Below the pieces are notes generated by a model. That model was not told where the DNA came from and ran no database searches. It was given only the letters and a program-made list of their open reading frames with translations. The translations under genes and the position numbers were made by a program. A DNA stretch of 64,000 nucleotides from Talinum fruticosum. Its lineage: Eukaryota > Streptophyta > Magnoliopsida > Caryophyllales > Talinaceae. Positions 46,217 to 57,103 of the stretch are shown here, in pieces (within the stretch, counting starts at the first letter, position 1; each line of letters starts with the position of its first letter). The stretch covers positions 186,001 to 250,000 of the forward strand of contig JAITYX010000053.1 in NCBI GenBank assembly GCA_021018815.1. The letters are read 5' to 3'.

Positions 46217-47639
46217 TGTTGAGAGAAATATTTATACCGTAAGTGCATGGCGTAGCTGTAGCTAAGAACCGGCAAGTACAGGTCGTGTCCACAAGGAACT
46301 CGTTTTCAAATACTAAATCCACCTAAAAACTCTAATCTAGGTAAAAACTCGGTTCAACAATGATTTGGTTTTTGGATCAACTAATAACAAAATAACTAAG
46401 ATAAACCGATGAATAAAAAGCCTTAGATTGGGATTAATCACACTAATATGCCCGAAACTAGAATCGAATACCGCTTGAGATTTGCCTATGCTAGTAGTTT
46501 AGAAGAGGGAGACACCAATTAAGCCTATCTTCGCCTACTTTCGAAGGTCAAAGACTAATCTTGCACAATCCAATCACCTATTTTCATGGGATTAATAAAG
46601 GGCAAAATTACAATGAATGCATCTCACAACCCCCAATTAAAACCTTAATTATTTTCATATCAAAGTTCTAATCGTTCACAACATCATTCTAAGTAAGTTT
46701 TCATCTTTCGATGTTCCACAAAACCCTAATAAAAGCATATGAGTCCTCTCTCGAGGCAATCAATGAAAGAGCGATGAACGAAGTGAATTCTAATCTAAAA
46801 AGCATAGAACAACCCAATTGGTACTCAATTCATGATTATCAAGGCATAATAAGGATCATTCCCAACCTAAGTAAAGAAATTAGCCCCTAAACATTATACT
46901 AAACAATTGACAAAGATTAGAGAAAATAGCCATAGAGAAACAAAGAGAAATTGTGAAGAAAAGATAAAGAGAAGAAATTACGATTACCGAATAAAAAGTT
47001 TGATGCGATTCAATCATAAAAACTTGAAGTAGATGAACAATAAAGAGTGTTCTTGAGTCTCCTCTCGAGCCCTCTCGAAACCCTAGCTAAATCTCTAAAA
47101 TTATGGAATAGAATCCTTCAACAAATACAATTAGGAAACTTAAATAATCGCCGAAACAGTGAGTCGCACGGGTACAGTGCGAAAAATCTCGCCGCGTTCG
47201 TGCTCTCTGCCTATTTCGCACGGCCGTGCAGATTCTCGCACGGGTACCGTGCACGTCTTCAATCTTCCGTAACTTGTCACACGGCCGTGCGAGATGTGCA
47301 CAGGGGCCGTGCGGCCTTCCTTCACTTCGGGCCTTTCGCTTGATGATCCGCACGGCTGTGCAGCTTCGCATAGGGGGCTGTGCGACTTCTCTTGATGTGT
47401 TTTAGGCTTCTTTCTTGCCTTCTCTTGGGCCCGAACTCTTCTCTTCATCGCTTTTCATGAAATTTACCTCGAATCTCTCAAATTTAAGCCCAAAAACCTG
47501 TAATAAAGAGATTTACGAACTTAGGTGACGATAAAGAGAAAATGAGCAAAATCTAACCCAAAACTAAATAAATATCATTGAAATCATCACGGAATTGGGC
47601 TAAATAATGCCTTAAAACCGACGAAAATGAGGTCTAACA
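46217..47639 (-). repeat. Right (5') LTR, intact
   Basis: A 1423-bp LTR starting TGTTGAGAG and ending GGTCTAACA on the + strand. It pairs with the left LTR and shows the empty site of the hAT insertion at 47194-47201. A GC-rich part with CACGGCCGTGC palindromes lies at about 47215-47350. Confidence 0.93.
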
Positions 47640-47644
47640 GATAG
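47640..47644. repeat. Right 5-bp target duplication of the LTR element
   Basis: GATAG, identical to 34022-34026. Confidence 0.92.
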
Positions 47645-49263
47645 CCTTTTATTTTGTAAAGTAACAACCCAAGTCGCTTTCAATCTAATATCTATTTTAG
47701 ACTCTTTCCGCCTAACAATTTGGCCAATTAATGAATTTTCATAAATCCAATGTCGTTTTTCGAAGAATACCACCAATGAGGATAAGCAACGGGTCTTAGG
47801 GATTTTTAATATTCCCCACAGCTCTTCTTCGAGGGCATTACTTGTGTTGCTCGGTTTTCCAGGGCCGACCAACATTTAACTTATTCCAGAATTTACTCAG
47901 TGAAGCGGAATCTAAACTAACTAATTGGAAGGCTTCATCTCTCTCCAAAGTTGGCAGGCTTGTTTTCATTCAATCAATCTATCATAACCGATTCATACTA
48001 TCTAGTGTTTTCAGCTCCCAACTTCTATCTCCCATTAATTAGATCGAATTAATCGAGAATTTTTCTGGAAAAATTGAATACGTAAAAAGGACTTCCTCTA
48101 GTTGCATGGGATAAATTTTGTCAACCAAATAAATTTGGTGGTTTGGGCCTACGAAAAACAGGTGTTGTTAATACCGAGCTAAATTTTCTTGGAAATTTCT
48201 CACTAACTCGAGATAATTTCTAGGTTAAACAAATGAGAGCAAATTATGGTTCTATTGACGCATTTTTTACTTATATACCAAAACAAAGCTAATTACGTGG
48301 TATGGACGTGTACGTTACGAACATGTAATTTTATTCGTGAAGATATGAGGTAGCAGCTAGGGAATGGTAAGAATATTAATTTCTGGACCAACACATGGTG
48401 TCATGATACAAGTCTAGCTAATCTTTTACAAGTTAATATTCCAATTCATACTGACAAATTCCAAATAAAGGTTAGTGAATTTATTTCTTCCGATAGAAAT
48501 AGGGATAAAGCCAAGTCGTTGTAAGTTTTTCTTGGAGCTTTTCTACCTTTTGTCCTTGTTGTCCCTATTCCGCTCATGGATATAGAAGATAAATTCTACT
48601 GGGGACTTATTGGAAACGGCGAGTTTTCTATTAAATCTGCTGCATGGAAAGTCTATGACAACCTTAAACCCGACCAATCGATCCGGAAGTTTAATTGGAT
48701 TTGGAATTTAGATGTTTTGCCTAAGATTAAAATTTTCTTATGACAAATCTGTCATAATTCATAACCGACTAGAGGTAATTTACTCAATTGTGGCATACAA
48801 CTAGATCCTAATTGTCTAGTTTGTCCGTCACAAATTGAAGATACAATACACCTTTTGCTACTTGTTCTTTTGTATGTCATATTTGGGATCTAGCTATTCA
48901 CAATGGTTGGATTCATCAACATCCTTTTTCTAACCCCGATGTTACGATTAGAGATTCATTGCACAATAGTTTTGTTAGGCGAGAAACCAATATTTCTAGG
49001 ATAGCTATATTTATGTGGAGCATCCGGAAGTATCGTAACGACATTATTTTTCAAAATGAGTTTCCCAAACCAATTGGTGCGCTCATCCAGGAAAAACGTA
49101 ATTGGGCAGAGTGGAAACAATGTAACTATTCTACTCATCACATATCATCCTCTTTTCCATTTCACTCGATTTCCATCCCCAAACCCACTAGTTTAGTTTG
49201 ATGGGTGTCTCCCTAGGCGGCTTCATCAAAATTAATTTCGATGGCACCTTTTGCTTATCGGAG
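47645..49263 (+). pseudogene. L1-type LINE, second part (RT C-terminal half, zinc region)
   Basis: Direct continuation of the LINE interrupted at 34026. It opens with the residues after the RT catalytic box, then ESKLTNWKASSLSKVGRLVFIQS (about 47905-47975), a typical RT C-terminal block. The zf-RVT region follows with FSIKSAAWKVYDNLKPD (about 48623-48673), a WNLDVLPKIKIFL segment and a cysteine-bearing CLVCPSQIEDTIHLL segment (about 48815-48860). The RNase H start GGFIKINFDGTF lies at about 49213-49250, just before the hAT insertion. Many stops are present. Confidence 0.85.
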
Positions 49264-50209
49264 TAGGGGTGAGCGGGACCGGGTACCCGGTCGTTTTGGC
49301 CGGACCCGGTCCCGGTCCCGATTGCAACCGGGTCCCGATTTTGGACCCGATCCCGGTCCGGCTTCGACCGGGTCCAAAATCGAGAACCGGTCTCGGACTC
49401 GGTTGGGACCGGGTACCCGGTTGCTGTCCCCCTTTTTTTTAATTTTATTTTTAGTTTTTCAATTAATTTTTGGACCCGGAAGAAACGACCACCAACAACA
49501 ACAACCTGGGGCACGGGCTACCTACAATCGCACGAAAAATTGAGCAAATCAAGAACTTGTTTGTTATTTTAACATATAAAATCAACAAAAACTAAATACT
49601 CACAGCTTGGGTGCCCGGAAAATAGCCGGAGGAAAAGAGCGAGGGCGAGGGCAAGACCGCCGGCGAGAGCACCGAGGTACTGCAGCAGCTGAAGCGAGTC
49701 GGTGAGAGAGCGAGAGCAGCCGCAATAACCGAGTGAGTGAGAGAGAGCAGCGGCGAGGGCAGGGCAAGAACCGCCGGCGAGAGCACCGAGGTACTCGTAG
49801 CAGCACAAGCGAGTCGGTGAGAGAGCGAGAGCAGCCGCAACAACCGAGTGAGTGAGAGAGAGCAGCACGCGAGCAATGGCGAACTTTGGGGCAAACGCCG
49901 GCGACGGCGACAGATCGAAAAAGAGAGAAAGAGAAGGGAGCGAGAGGAGGGCAGCAGACGGCGACGGAGACATGGGAGAGAAGGGAGCGAGAGGAGAGCG
50001 GACCCTGTGGCGGGCAGGCGGATGCACGAGAAAGAAGGCAAACAAAGACTCAAGGCAATTAGTTAGGGTTTGATTTTCTTTTCGTTTTTTTTTTTTATAA
50101 AACCGGGTAACCGGGTCCAGGTTCGGTTCCGGGTCCAAGATATTACTACCGGTTCCTGCACCGGCTCTGGGTCTAGAAACGGGTACCCCGAAATTTTTGC
50201 TCACCCCTA
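49264..50209. mobile_element. Non-autonomous hAT element in the LINE RNase H
   Basis: A 946-bp element with termini TAGGGGTGAGC and GCTCACCCCTA (exact inverse). Subterminal regions are rich in GGGACC and GGGTACCCGG repeats at both ends. The interior is a purine-rich tandem repeat, and there is no transposase. It separates the LINE RNase H start from its continuation. A clean 8-bp target duplication could not be confirmed (left flank ends ATCGGAG, right flank begins GCGAGAG). Confidence 0.82.
49656..49866. repeat. Tandem duplication of about 115 bp
   Basis: Two copies of a unit starting ACCGCCGGCGAGAGCACC at about 49656 and 49770, inside the hAT element. They differ at a few positions, including CTGCAG in the first copy against CTCGTAG in the second. 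It accounts for the overlapping low-complexity open frames on both strands. Confidence 0.8.
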
Positions 50210-50656
50210 GCGAGAGCCGTAGTAGGCTACGTTTTGCGCAATTGGCAAGGAAGTCTCATCCAAGCCGATACTAGATTCATGTATAAGGCACCGATAATTG
50301 TATCTCGAAGTCATAACTATGCGAGATGGTATTAAAGTAGCTTTAGAGAAAGGATTCACACATATACAAGTAGAGGGAGACAACAATATAGTTATACGAG
50401 CAATTCAAGGTACCATTCACGCCCGTGGAGGATACAGATCACTGGTTCATGATATAAGAATTATGCTTTCTTCATTCTCTCGATTACTCAATTAATCATA
50501 TTTTCAAAGAGGCTAATATGATAGTTGATTGTATTACCAAATTAGGATGTGTTTCGAGGTCTAGAGTCGCCTTTACATCCTCTCCTTCGCATGAGTTTTC
50601 ATGTATTCTTGTTGATGATAACATAGGTATAACTCTTAAGAGAAGGGCTACTTAAT
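50210..50656 (+). pseudogene. L1-type LINE, third part (RNase H)
   Basis: Remainder of the LINE RNase H domain: GYVLRNWQGSLIQADTRFM (about 50227-50283), a frame break, then ALEKGFTHIQVEGDNNIVIRAI (about 50341-50410). In this part the EGDN segment carries the third catalytic aspartate. The domain ends around 50480-50656 with an IFKEANMIVDCITKLG-like helix. No poly(A) tail is visible. Confidence 0.75.
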
Positions 50657-50929
50657 GTTCTCTCGTACGTACCATTTCAAAAAAATGTAATATGTTAATA
50701 TGAATCGGGGTGTATGATGCTACATACGTCAGATTGTATGATGGATGTGTAGGAACTCTTTTGATTAATTGTTGTGAGCTATCATACAACTGTTATCTCT
50801 CTATTTATATCAATAATCACAAAAATAAAGAAAAGAAATCAAACCACATATTTTCCATTAAAGCCATTCTCAACAAACTCCAACTTATTGAAATACTAAC
50901 AAATTAAATACTTAAGCCACGTGTCATGC
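50657..50929. other. Short spacer, nothing recognised
   Basis: Between the LINE end and the chromovirus remnant. It probably contains the LINE 3' UTR and part of the adjacent gypsy 3' region; no boundary can be drawn. Confidence 0.35.
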
Positions 50930-51360
50930 ACCAGCCTTCTAATCTCATGTGTCAAATTTGTCCCTCCTTGAAAAATGGACTTGTCCTCAAGTCAATTAAT
51001 ATGCACAAACTCTGGATATTTGGCTTCAAAAAGGTTTGCATCTATCCATGACGCATCTTCCTCAACCTGACCAACCCATTGAACAAAAGGTCCACAACAA
51101 CCTTTTTTCCTCTTTTCACCATTTTCCTATCCAAAATGGTCATGCATGCCATGCATCTTAGAAAATATGACGTTGTACTAGTAGCATCCCCTGAAAGGTT
51201 TCATCTAGAACTCTTGAAATTTAGAGTGCATCTGAATGAACTGTCTCAAGTAATTGTAGCCTATAAGCCACCTTACCAAATTTTTCTAACACTTGAAAAG
51301 ATCTATAGAACTTAGGGTTCAGCTTCTGATTTGCCCTTAGCTACACACTTTTCTGTCTAT

Positions 51361-53016
51361 ACTAGTTTTTAACCCGTGCTAATGCACGAGTTATATTTAT
51401 AATATTTGTCTAAAAATTATATGACGTATATTATATTTTTTTTCTAATTTTTGTAAAAAAGTCTATTGATTTGATCACAAAAATTAATATAGTTTAATAG
51501 TTAGTTATATACATCTTAACCATCAAAAAGTAATATAATTTAATTTTGAATGACATGTAAAATTAGTGAGCTTAATTTTTTAAATTTTAGAACTATTTCT
51601 AGTAAGATATAATTATCATTAAAAATAATATTTTAGTTTTAAATTTTTTTAACTAATACTATAAAATTTTAAATTGTTAGATTATATAATAGAATAATTA
51701 TATAACAACACGGTTACATTACTATGTTATAATAAATTATAATTTTAATTTGTTTTATATTGGTTAAATAATGATTATTTATTTCTATTAATACAAATTT
51801 CTTAATTTTCTAACATTTATATTTTTATTAATAATAATTCATAAACACTTCATTTAAAAAAAGAGAGGAAAAACTCAACTAATGAATATAACATTTAATA
51901 GCAACCTATGAGTCAATCTCAAAATCCAATATTCATCTTTAAAAATAAAAATTTATGTATTGTGTTATATATTTTTTTTCTAGATTCATAGTGCATGTAT
52001 TAATTTTTGAAGATATACAATGAATAGGTTTCATCTACAATATATAATACTTGTTAATTAAATATTAATCAATCCGTTGGACTTTTTGACATCTAAAAAA
52101 ATTATATCGTCGGTTCTTACCCCATTACCCGTCAAACTATTTCCATCGCTATTTTGATAAATTTCGTAGCGGTACAAACTATTGAAGGTTGCTTTAAATT
52201 ACAAAATATTATTATCATCAATACTTTAAAAACTTATGGGACACATGTGAACCATTCACACTGTAATATATACATTGACTTCTTTTAAAAAACTTATTTT
52301 TAATTTTTTTAAGTCTTATATTTTGACTTATCTTCCTTTTTGTTCAAATTTATGATATAAATTTATTTTAAAAATGGATTTATAATTTATAAGAGTATGT
52401 AAATAGATAATAAAAAAATAAATATTTTTAAAGGTATGTATAAATATGATCAAAAAGAAAGAAAAATGATCATCACGATTAGTTAGCCAACATTAATGGA
52501 GTTGTAATAGTGATATTTTCTTTACTTGATCTATTGATACGAATGCATGATTTATGATGATGACGATGATGATGATGATGATGACAATGACGACGATATT
52601 AAAAAGGGTGTACTAATATAGGCTTTAGCTTCTTGACCTCTAACTATTAAATTTATAAAGAAATATTTTAAATTGATAATCAAAAGAAAATTTGCATAAG
52701 AATACAATTAATATTTTTAGAAGGAGTTTTTTAATTATTAATAGTAAAGAATAAAATCAGTCGGCATACTAAATAGAAATAATAAGATATTTTAATAGTC
52801 TTTTACTAAATTAGTTATTTGCTTGTTCATGAATAAATTTTACCTTAATATTATCAAATTTTTTAAAAAAGGAAAAATAGCTACTTAAATGCAAAAATCA
52901 ACCATTAAAACCCTATAAATATAACAAGAAAAAGTAAATAACTAATTAAATGCATTTTTTTATAGTATTTAATGCATCTTCTAAATCCAACTTCAAAACC
53001 CAAATATATATATAAT
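51361..53016 (-). mobile_element. Helitron-like insertion
   Basis: Element 51362-53015 (1654 bp) in reverse orientation. Its 3' end on the reverse strand is a short hairpin (CGTGC ATTA GCACG) followed by GGTTAAAAACTAG, matching the hairpin plus CTAG ending of plant Helitrons. The insertion lies between an A (53016, read on the reverse strand) and a T (51361), the expected AT target. Joining the flanks restores the order of the interrupted integrase, so the boundaries are exact and no target duplication is present. The 5' end reads TTATATAT rather than the canonical TC. Very AT-rich, with no RepHel protein. Confidence 0.78.
52554..52600. repeat. GAT/GAC trinucleotide repeat
   Basis: A run of GATGAT units with GAC interruptions inside the Helitron-like element. 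Confidence 0.85.
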
Positions 53017-53550
53017 GGTTGAAGCTTGAGCCATACCCAACTGCCAACTTCTAGACTCTGCTCAAACATGTGCTTATCAGCTTGCACCTCCACTCTAGTT
53101 TCCCCAAGAATAAAGTTAGGTGCGCTAGTGAAGGTTGGTCATAGACTACTTCATAATGTGTCAATTCTATAGAAGTGTGAAAATGTGGTGTTATACCACT
53201 ATTTAGCCAAAGGAAGTCATCTACTATGCTCTTAGGATTTTCTCCACACATGCATCTAAGTCTCTAAGCTCATATTGACAACCTGAGTCTAACCATCAGT
53301 TTGAGGATGGTAAGTTGTAGACAAGAACATGCCAGTCCCCTACACAGAAGGGATGGCTCGCCAAACTCACACAAAAAGACTTTGTCCCTCTCACTAATGA
53401 TACTCTGGGGCCATAGATGAAGTTTAAAGATAGTATCCAAGCATAGTTGTACTAGAGCTGGGTCACACATGCAACTAAGAAGGGATGAGCAAGTACAACA
53501 AAATGAGCATACTTGTTGAACCTGTCTACCATTGCAAAGATCATCTTTAA
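53017..53550 (-). pseudogene. Chromovirus integrase fragment
   Basis: Reverse-strand integrase pieces: MVDRFNKYAHFVVLAHPFLV (about 53540-53470), a segment with ISERDKVFLCEFG (about 53395-53350), FHTSIELTHYEVVYDQPSLA (about 53180-53120) and VGSWVWLKLQP. Frame breaks and stops occur between them. The aspartate of the VDRF segment and the SERD segment correspond to catalytic positions. It is continued across the Helitron at 51360. Confidence 0.8.
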
Positions 53551-54025
53551 GGCTCTATTTGATTCTAAGAAAATAGGTTGGAAAGAAAATTTAAATGGAA
53601 AAAAAGTGATGAGGAAAAAAGTTAAGAGGACATTGATTTTTTTCTTGTGTTTGGTTCAAGGAAAAATAGAGGGAAAAAAATTATAATTTTTTCCAACATC
53701 TTACCCATCCACCACATTGTTATGGAGAGGAGAGAGAAAATATTCAATATTATTGATTAATTGAGAGGAGAGACAAAATTTTTAATACTCTTTCTTAATA
53801 GAAGTCTCTCTTTCTCCATTTCTCTCTCTTTGTGAGTTTTTTCTTTCATTTTCCTCTCAATTTTGGAAGGAAAATATCATTAACCAAATTGACAAAAGTT
53901 TCCATGAGTTTTTCCATCAAACTTTTTTTCTCTCATGTTTTCTTCAATTCAAACATGGGAAAGAAATTCATTTTCCACATTTATTTTCTTTCCTTCTAAT
54001 TTTCTTAGAATCAAACAAAGCCTAA
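53548..54025. mobile_element. Tourist-like MITE
   Basis: Element 53551-54022 (472 bp) starting GGCTCTATTTGATTCTAAG and ending CTTAGAATCAAACAAAGCC, near-perfect inverted repeats. TAA flanks both ends (53548-53550 and 54023-54025), a 3-bp target duplication. The termini are those of the larger PIF/Harbinger-type element at 30149-32797, so it is probably a deletion relative mobilised by the same enzyme. Confidence 0.85.
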
Positions 54026-54405
54026 ATTCTCTTCGAGGTAACTCCTCTGCCAAAGCAGCCCAAAGCTGATGAATCATGAAGCCATTGGAAAATCTGAATC
54101 CTTAGTTGCTAATTAGAGCTAACCACTAGTTTTCCCTTTTTTTTTAAAAAGTAATTCTCCCAGTAAAGAGTACTTAAAGAATAGTTTTGTCTCGTTGTAT
54201 CTTAATGAATCTCCACTATATATGAGTATCAAACTAGTAGTTGACCTTAACAAGGTCTAAAAATATTAATTGAATTATTAAAATAGCCATGACAAGTAAC
54301 TCAGCCTCAAACATTCTTGACAAAGCATCAGTTGCTCGATTTTGAATTACCACTCTTGTAGTGTGTTTCATACTAAACATCCATCAACTTAGAAAGCCAA
54401 AATTG

Positions 54406-55080
54406 CTACAAGGGAGTAGAAATCTTCTGCTCAAGCAGCCACTTTTTTTGCACAACATGAACAACTACCAACAATTCTTTATCATATACTGAAAGCATTT
54501 GCCATTTTGGCCTGTGGGCCCTACTAAGGTAGGCTACGGAGTGCCCTTCCTGCATTGACACAACTCCAATGCTCCCATAAGAAGCATCAATCTCCATAAT
54601 GAAAGTCTTGGAAAAATTAGGGATACCTAGCACTAGAGTAGTAGTCAAAGCATATTTCAACCTACCAAAAGTGTCAATTGGTTTAGATGACCACTTAAAT
54701 TCTTCTTCCTTTAAAAGCTGGGTTAAAAGTATAGAAATAACATCATAGTTTATATCATAGTTTTTCTCAAGTTTCCTGTAATAATTAGTCAAACGCAAGA
54801 AGCTTATGAGCTCTTTAACATTGGTCAAATCAAATGGCTTGAGTAGAAACTCAAAATGACCTAAATATATCTTGAAAGTTGTTTTAAACTCATTCTTAGA
54901 AGCAACTATCAGATGGTGATAGTCTGAACTTACATCAATCTTGCTAAAAATCACAGCTTCAGCCAATTAATCTATAAGCTCATCCATCACAGGAATGTGT
55001 ACCTTGTCTTTTACAGCCATCTTATTAAGCTCCGTCTAGTCTATACAAAGTATCTATGAAATGATCCTTTTTACTGTCCA
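54406..55080 (-). pseudogene. Chromovirus reverse transcriptase / RNase H fragment
   Basis: Reverse-strand remnant with MAVKDKVHIPVMDELID (about 55014-54966), AEAVIFSKIDVSSDYHHL with the first RT catalytic aspartate (54966-54910), then a jump to LISFLRLTNYYRKL (about 54800) and the RNase H start FIMEIDASYGSIGVVSMQEG (about 54605-54545), ending in SVYDKELLVVVHVVQKKWL. About 140 residues of RT, including the catalytic box, are missing between the two halves. The 54406-54966 segment itself is open. Confidence 0.85.
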
Positions 55081-56073
55081 AGACTATTGGAGAAGTGAAT
55101 TGACTGCTATTGAATTGACTAATGCCTGGAACACCCCTAATTCTAATCACTTAATTAATTTCTCGATGACTAATTGAATATTCACTAACAGTGTAAGATT
55201 TATAAATTGAGAGACGTTATCGCCATTTTCAAATAAAAACATGTGTATTATTTGAATAGAGACAATTAGTCAAATATGCACCACTTACTTTTATTTTGGT
55301 TTTGATAAAACTTTTCTTTTGAACAGTTTCAAGAAATCATTATAGTAAACATCTCGAGCTTCTCCTCAATTAAATTAAAATGAAATGAATGCCTATGAAA
55401 TGCTAAGAATTACTTAGAGAGGGATCATGAGCTAAGTCACCAAGGGAGACATTGAGAGATATGGAGTCACGATGGACAATTGTGCATTACTTCTTCTAAC
55501 CACCATTATTTTTTCTTTCGCTTTGTTAGCTTGTCGTACGAGTTACAAATTAAACCACTACTTAAACTTATAATAAATAATATAGCATAGGAAAGTAGGG
55601 ATCGAATCCACGAGGAAAGATACAATAAATATGTAAGTTTAAATCTAATTAAATTTACTACTCTTAAAAACAAAACGGAAAATATAAACTAGTAAATTAA
55701 TAGCTATAAATCACATAAAATTATGCACTAATAAATAAATAATTTATACAGAATAGAAAAATTATAATAACCCAGAAATATTTTTTTGATTTTTTTAGAA
55801 TAATTAAAACAGAAAACTAAAGCAGAAAATAAACAAATTCTAAAACAGAAAATTAAATAAGTAAAATTCTGCACTAAATTAATTACGAAATAAATACTAA
55901 AATTACCTATAATATTAAAACTAATTTTCTAGACCTAACCAGTCACTAAAAATATAAAAACAAAATTTAAAACCTAATTTACGAATTTATTTTATTAAAA
56001 ACCTGCAGTAATTAAATTCAAGAATTAAATCTGAAAAAATATCAAATTAATTCCAAAAATTCTAAAATTTAGT
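55081..56073. other. AT-rich DNA, possible LTR-like segment
   Basis: No gene. AGTAGGGATCGAATCCACGAGG near 55594-55615 is of a type often seen near the ends of plant LTRs (compare CAAGTACGGGTC at 34083 in the delimited LTR). No matching copy was found in the window, so no element is defined. Confidence 0.35.
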
Positions 56074-56530
56074 GGGTGTTTGGCCTAGATTTTGAAACTG
56101 TTTTTGAATTCAAAAACAGAAGTTAGGCCAAACACTAGTTTTTAAAAAATTAAAACTATTTTTCAAAAACGATTTTGGAAAAATCGCTCAGAAACGTAAA
56201 CAAAGAAATAGTCTGTTTCTATTTCTAATTTCTGAAAAACTCCGTAATAACCACCCGTAATTCCATTCTCTCTCTGTCTCTCCTATCTTTTTATGTTATT
56301 TTAATTTTTCTCTTTCCTCTATCTTTATCTCTGTCCTCTCTCTCTTATTTTATTTTATCTCTATCTTATTTCTATCCTTTTAGAAATCTTGGCCAAACAA
56401 ATTAATTATTTGAAAAACACTTATATAAAATTTAGGCCAAACACTTCAAATTTTTCTTCAAAAACAATTTTCAAAAAATACTTTTTAAAAACAAAAATAA
56501 TTTTTTAAAAATTAGGCCAAACATGCTCTC
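56074..56530. mobile_element. MITE-like element
   Basis: About 455 bp starting GGGTGTTTGGCCTAGATTTT and ending AAAATTAGGCCAAACATGCTC, imperfect inverted repeats. The interior is AT-rich with a CTCTCT tract, and there is no coding. The target duplication could not be identified. Confidence 0.55.
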
Positions 56531-57031
56531 ACAGCAAACTAGGACTCTTTCTAAACCCTAAAAGAAAATAAAACACAAAAAATAACAAAAGAAACTATTC
56601 TTAAACTAATTTCTAACAATCGACTCAAAAATAATAAAAACTGACACAAAAATAATCTGAAAATTAAAATATATAAAGGCTCAAAATTAAATTAAAATAA
56701 AATTCCTAAAACTAACCTAAAATACTGATCTTTAGGGGGAATAATGACATTGATAATTATCAAAGATATAAATAAAAATTGACAAACTAAAGAAAATAAC
56801 TAAAAAGCAAACAAATAATTATCAAAGATATAATCAAATATATAATGTAATTAGGTATGCAATATAATGTGATAACAATTACATTACCATGTTTAGTTAC
56901 ATAAAAAAATGTAATGTAATCACAAAGGTAATGTATTATTTTAATGTAAGAAAATGATAATTAAATTATTGTAGTGGAGGTAAATGTTATCTAAATAAAT
57001 ATTTGAGCTAGATATTTAAATTTGAGTTTTT

Positions 57032-57034
<3 letters not shown>

Positions 57035-57099
<65 letters not shown>
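57035..57099. repeat. AT dinucleotide microsatellite
   Basis: About 32 uninterrupted AT units. Such tracts are length-variable and prone to assembly error. Confidence 0.95.

Positions 57100-57103
<4 letters not shown>

Larger units (their letters stand above)
34027..47639 (-). mobile_element. Gag-protease-only gypsy-like LTR retrotransposon
   Basis: A complete insertion of 13.6 kb in reverse orientation, bounded by GATAG duplications. LTRs run TGTTGAGAG...GAGGTCTAACA on the + strand: 34027-40123 (swollen by a hAT element) and 46217-47639. Next to the right LTR is a primer-binding site; next to the left LTR is a polypurine tract. Coding on the reverse strand covers gag and a retropepsin domain. 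No reverse transcriptase, RNase H or integrase is present between the protease stop (about 43753) and the polypurine tract, so the element is non-autonomous. A GGGAGGCAACCCAAG motif near 43638 (reverse strand) is typical of Athila/Tat-related gypsy 3' regions. Without the two nested insertions it would be about 7.35 kb. Confidence 0.92.
50930..55080 (-). mobile_element. Chromovirus (Ty3-gypsy) pol remnant, reverse strand, twice interrupted
   Basis: Read on the reverse strand from right to left. RT and RNase H pieces lie at 55080-54406. Integrase core with MVDRFNKYAHFVVLAHP lies at about 53540-53440. Integrase C-terminal VGSWVWLKLQP ends at about 53017. The frame resumes after the Helitron at 51360 with KFYRSFQVLEKFGKVAYRLQ, and a chromodomain-like VQWVGQVEEDASWIDANLF lies near 51080-51030. 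This order and the chromodomain identify a chromovirus. A Helitron (51362-53015) and a MITE (53551-54022) interrupt it. Part of the integrase N-terminus appears deleted. Confidence 0.85.

Noticed and set aside
49569..50204. 211-residue reverse-strand open frame and overlapping forward frames
   Set aside because: Low-complexity translation of the GAGAGC-rich tandem repeat in a hAT element, open in several frames at once and without domain resemblance.
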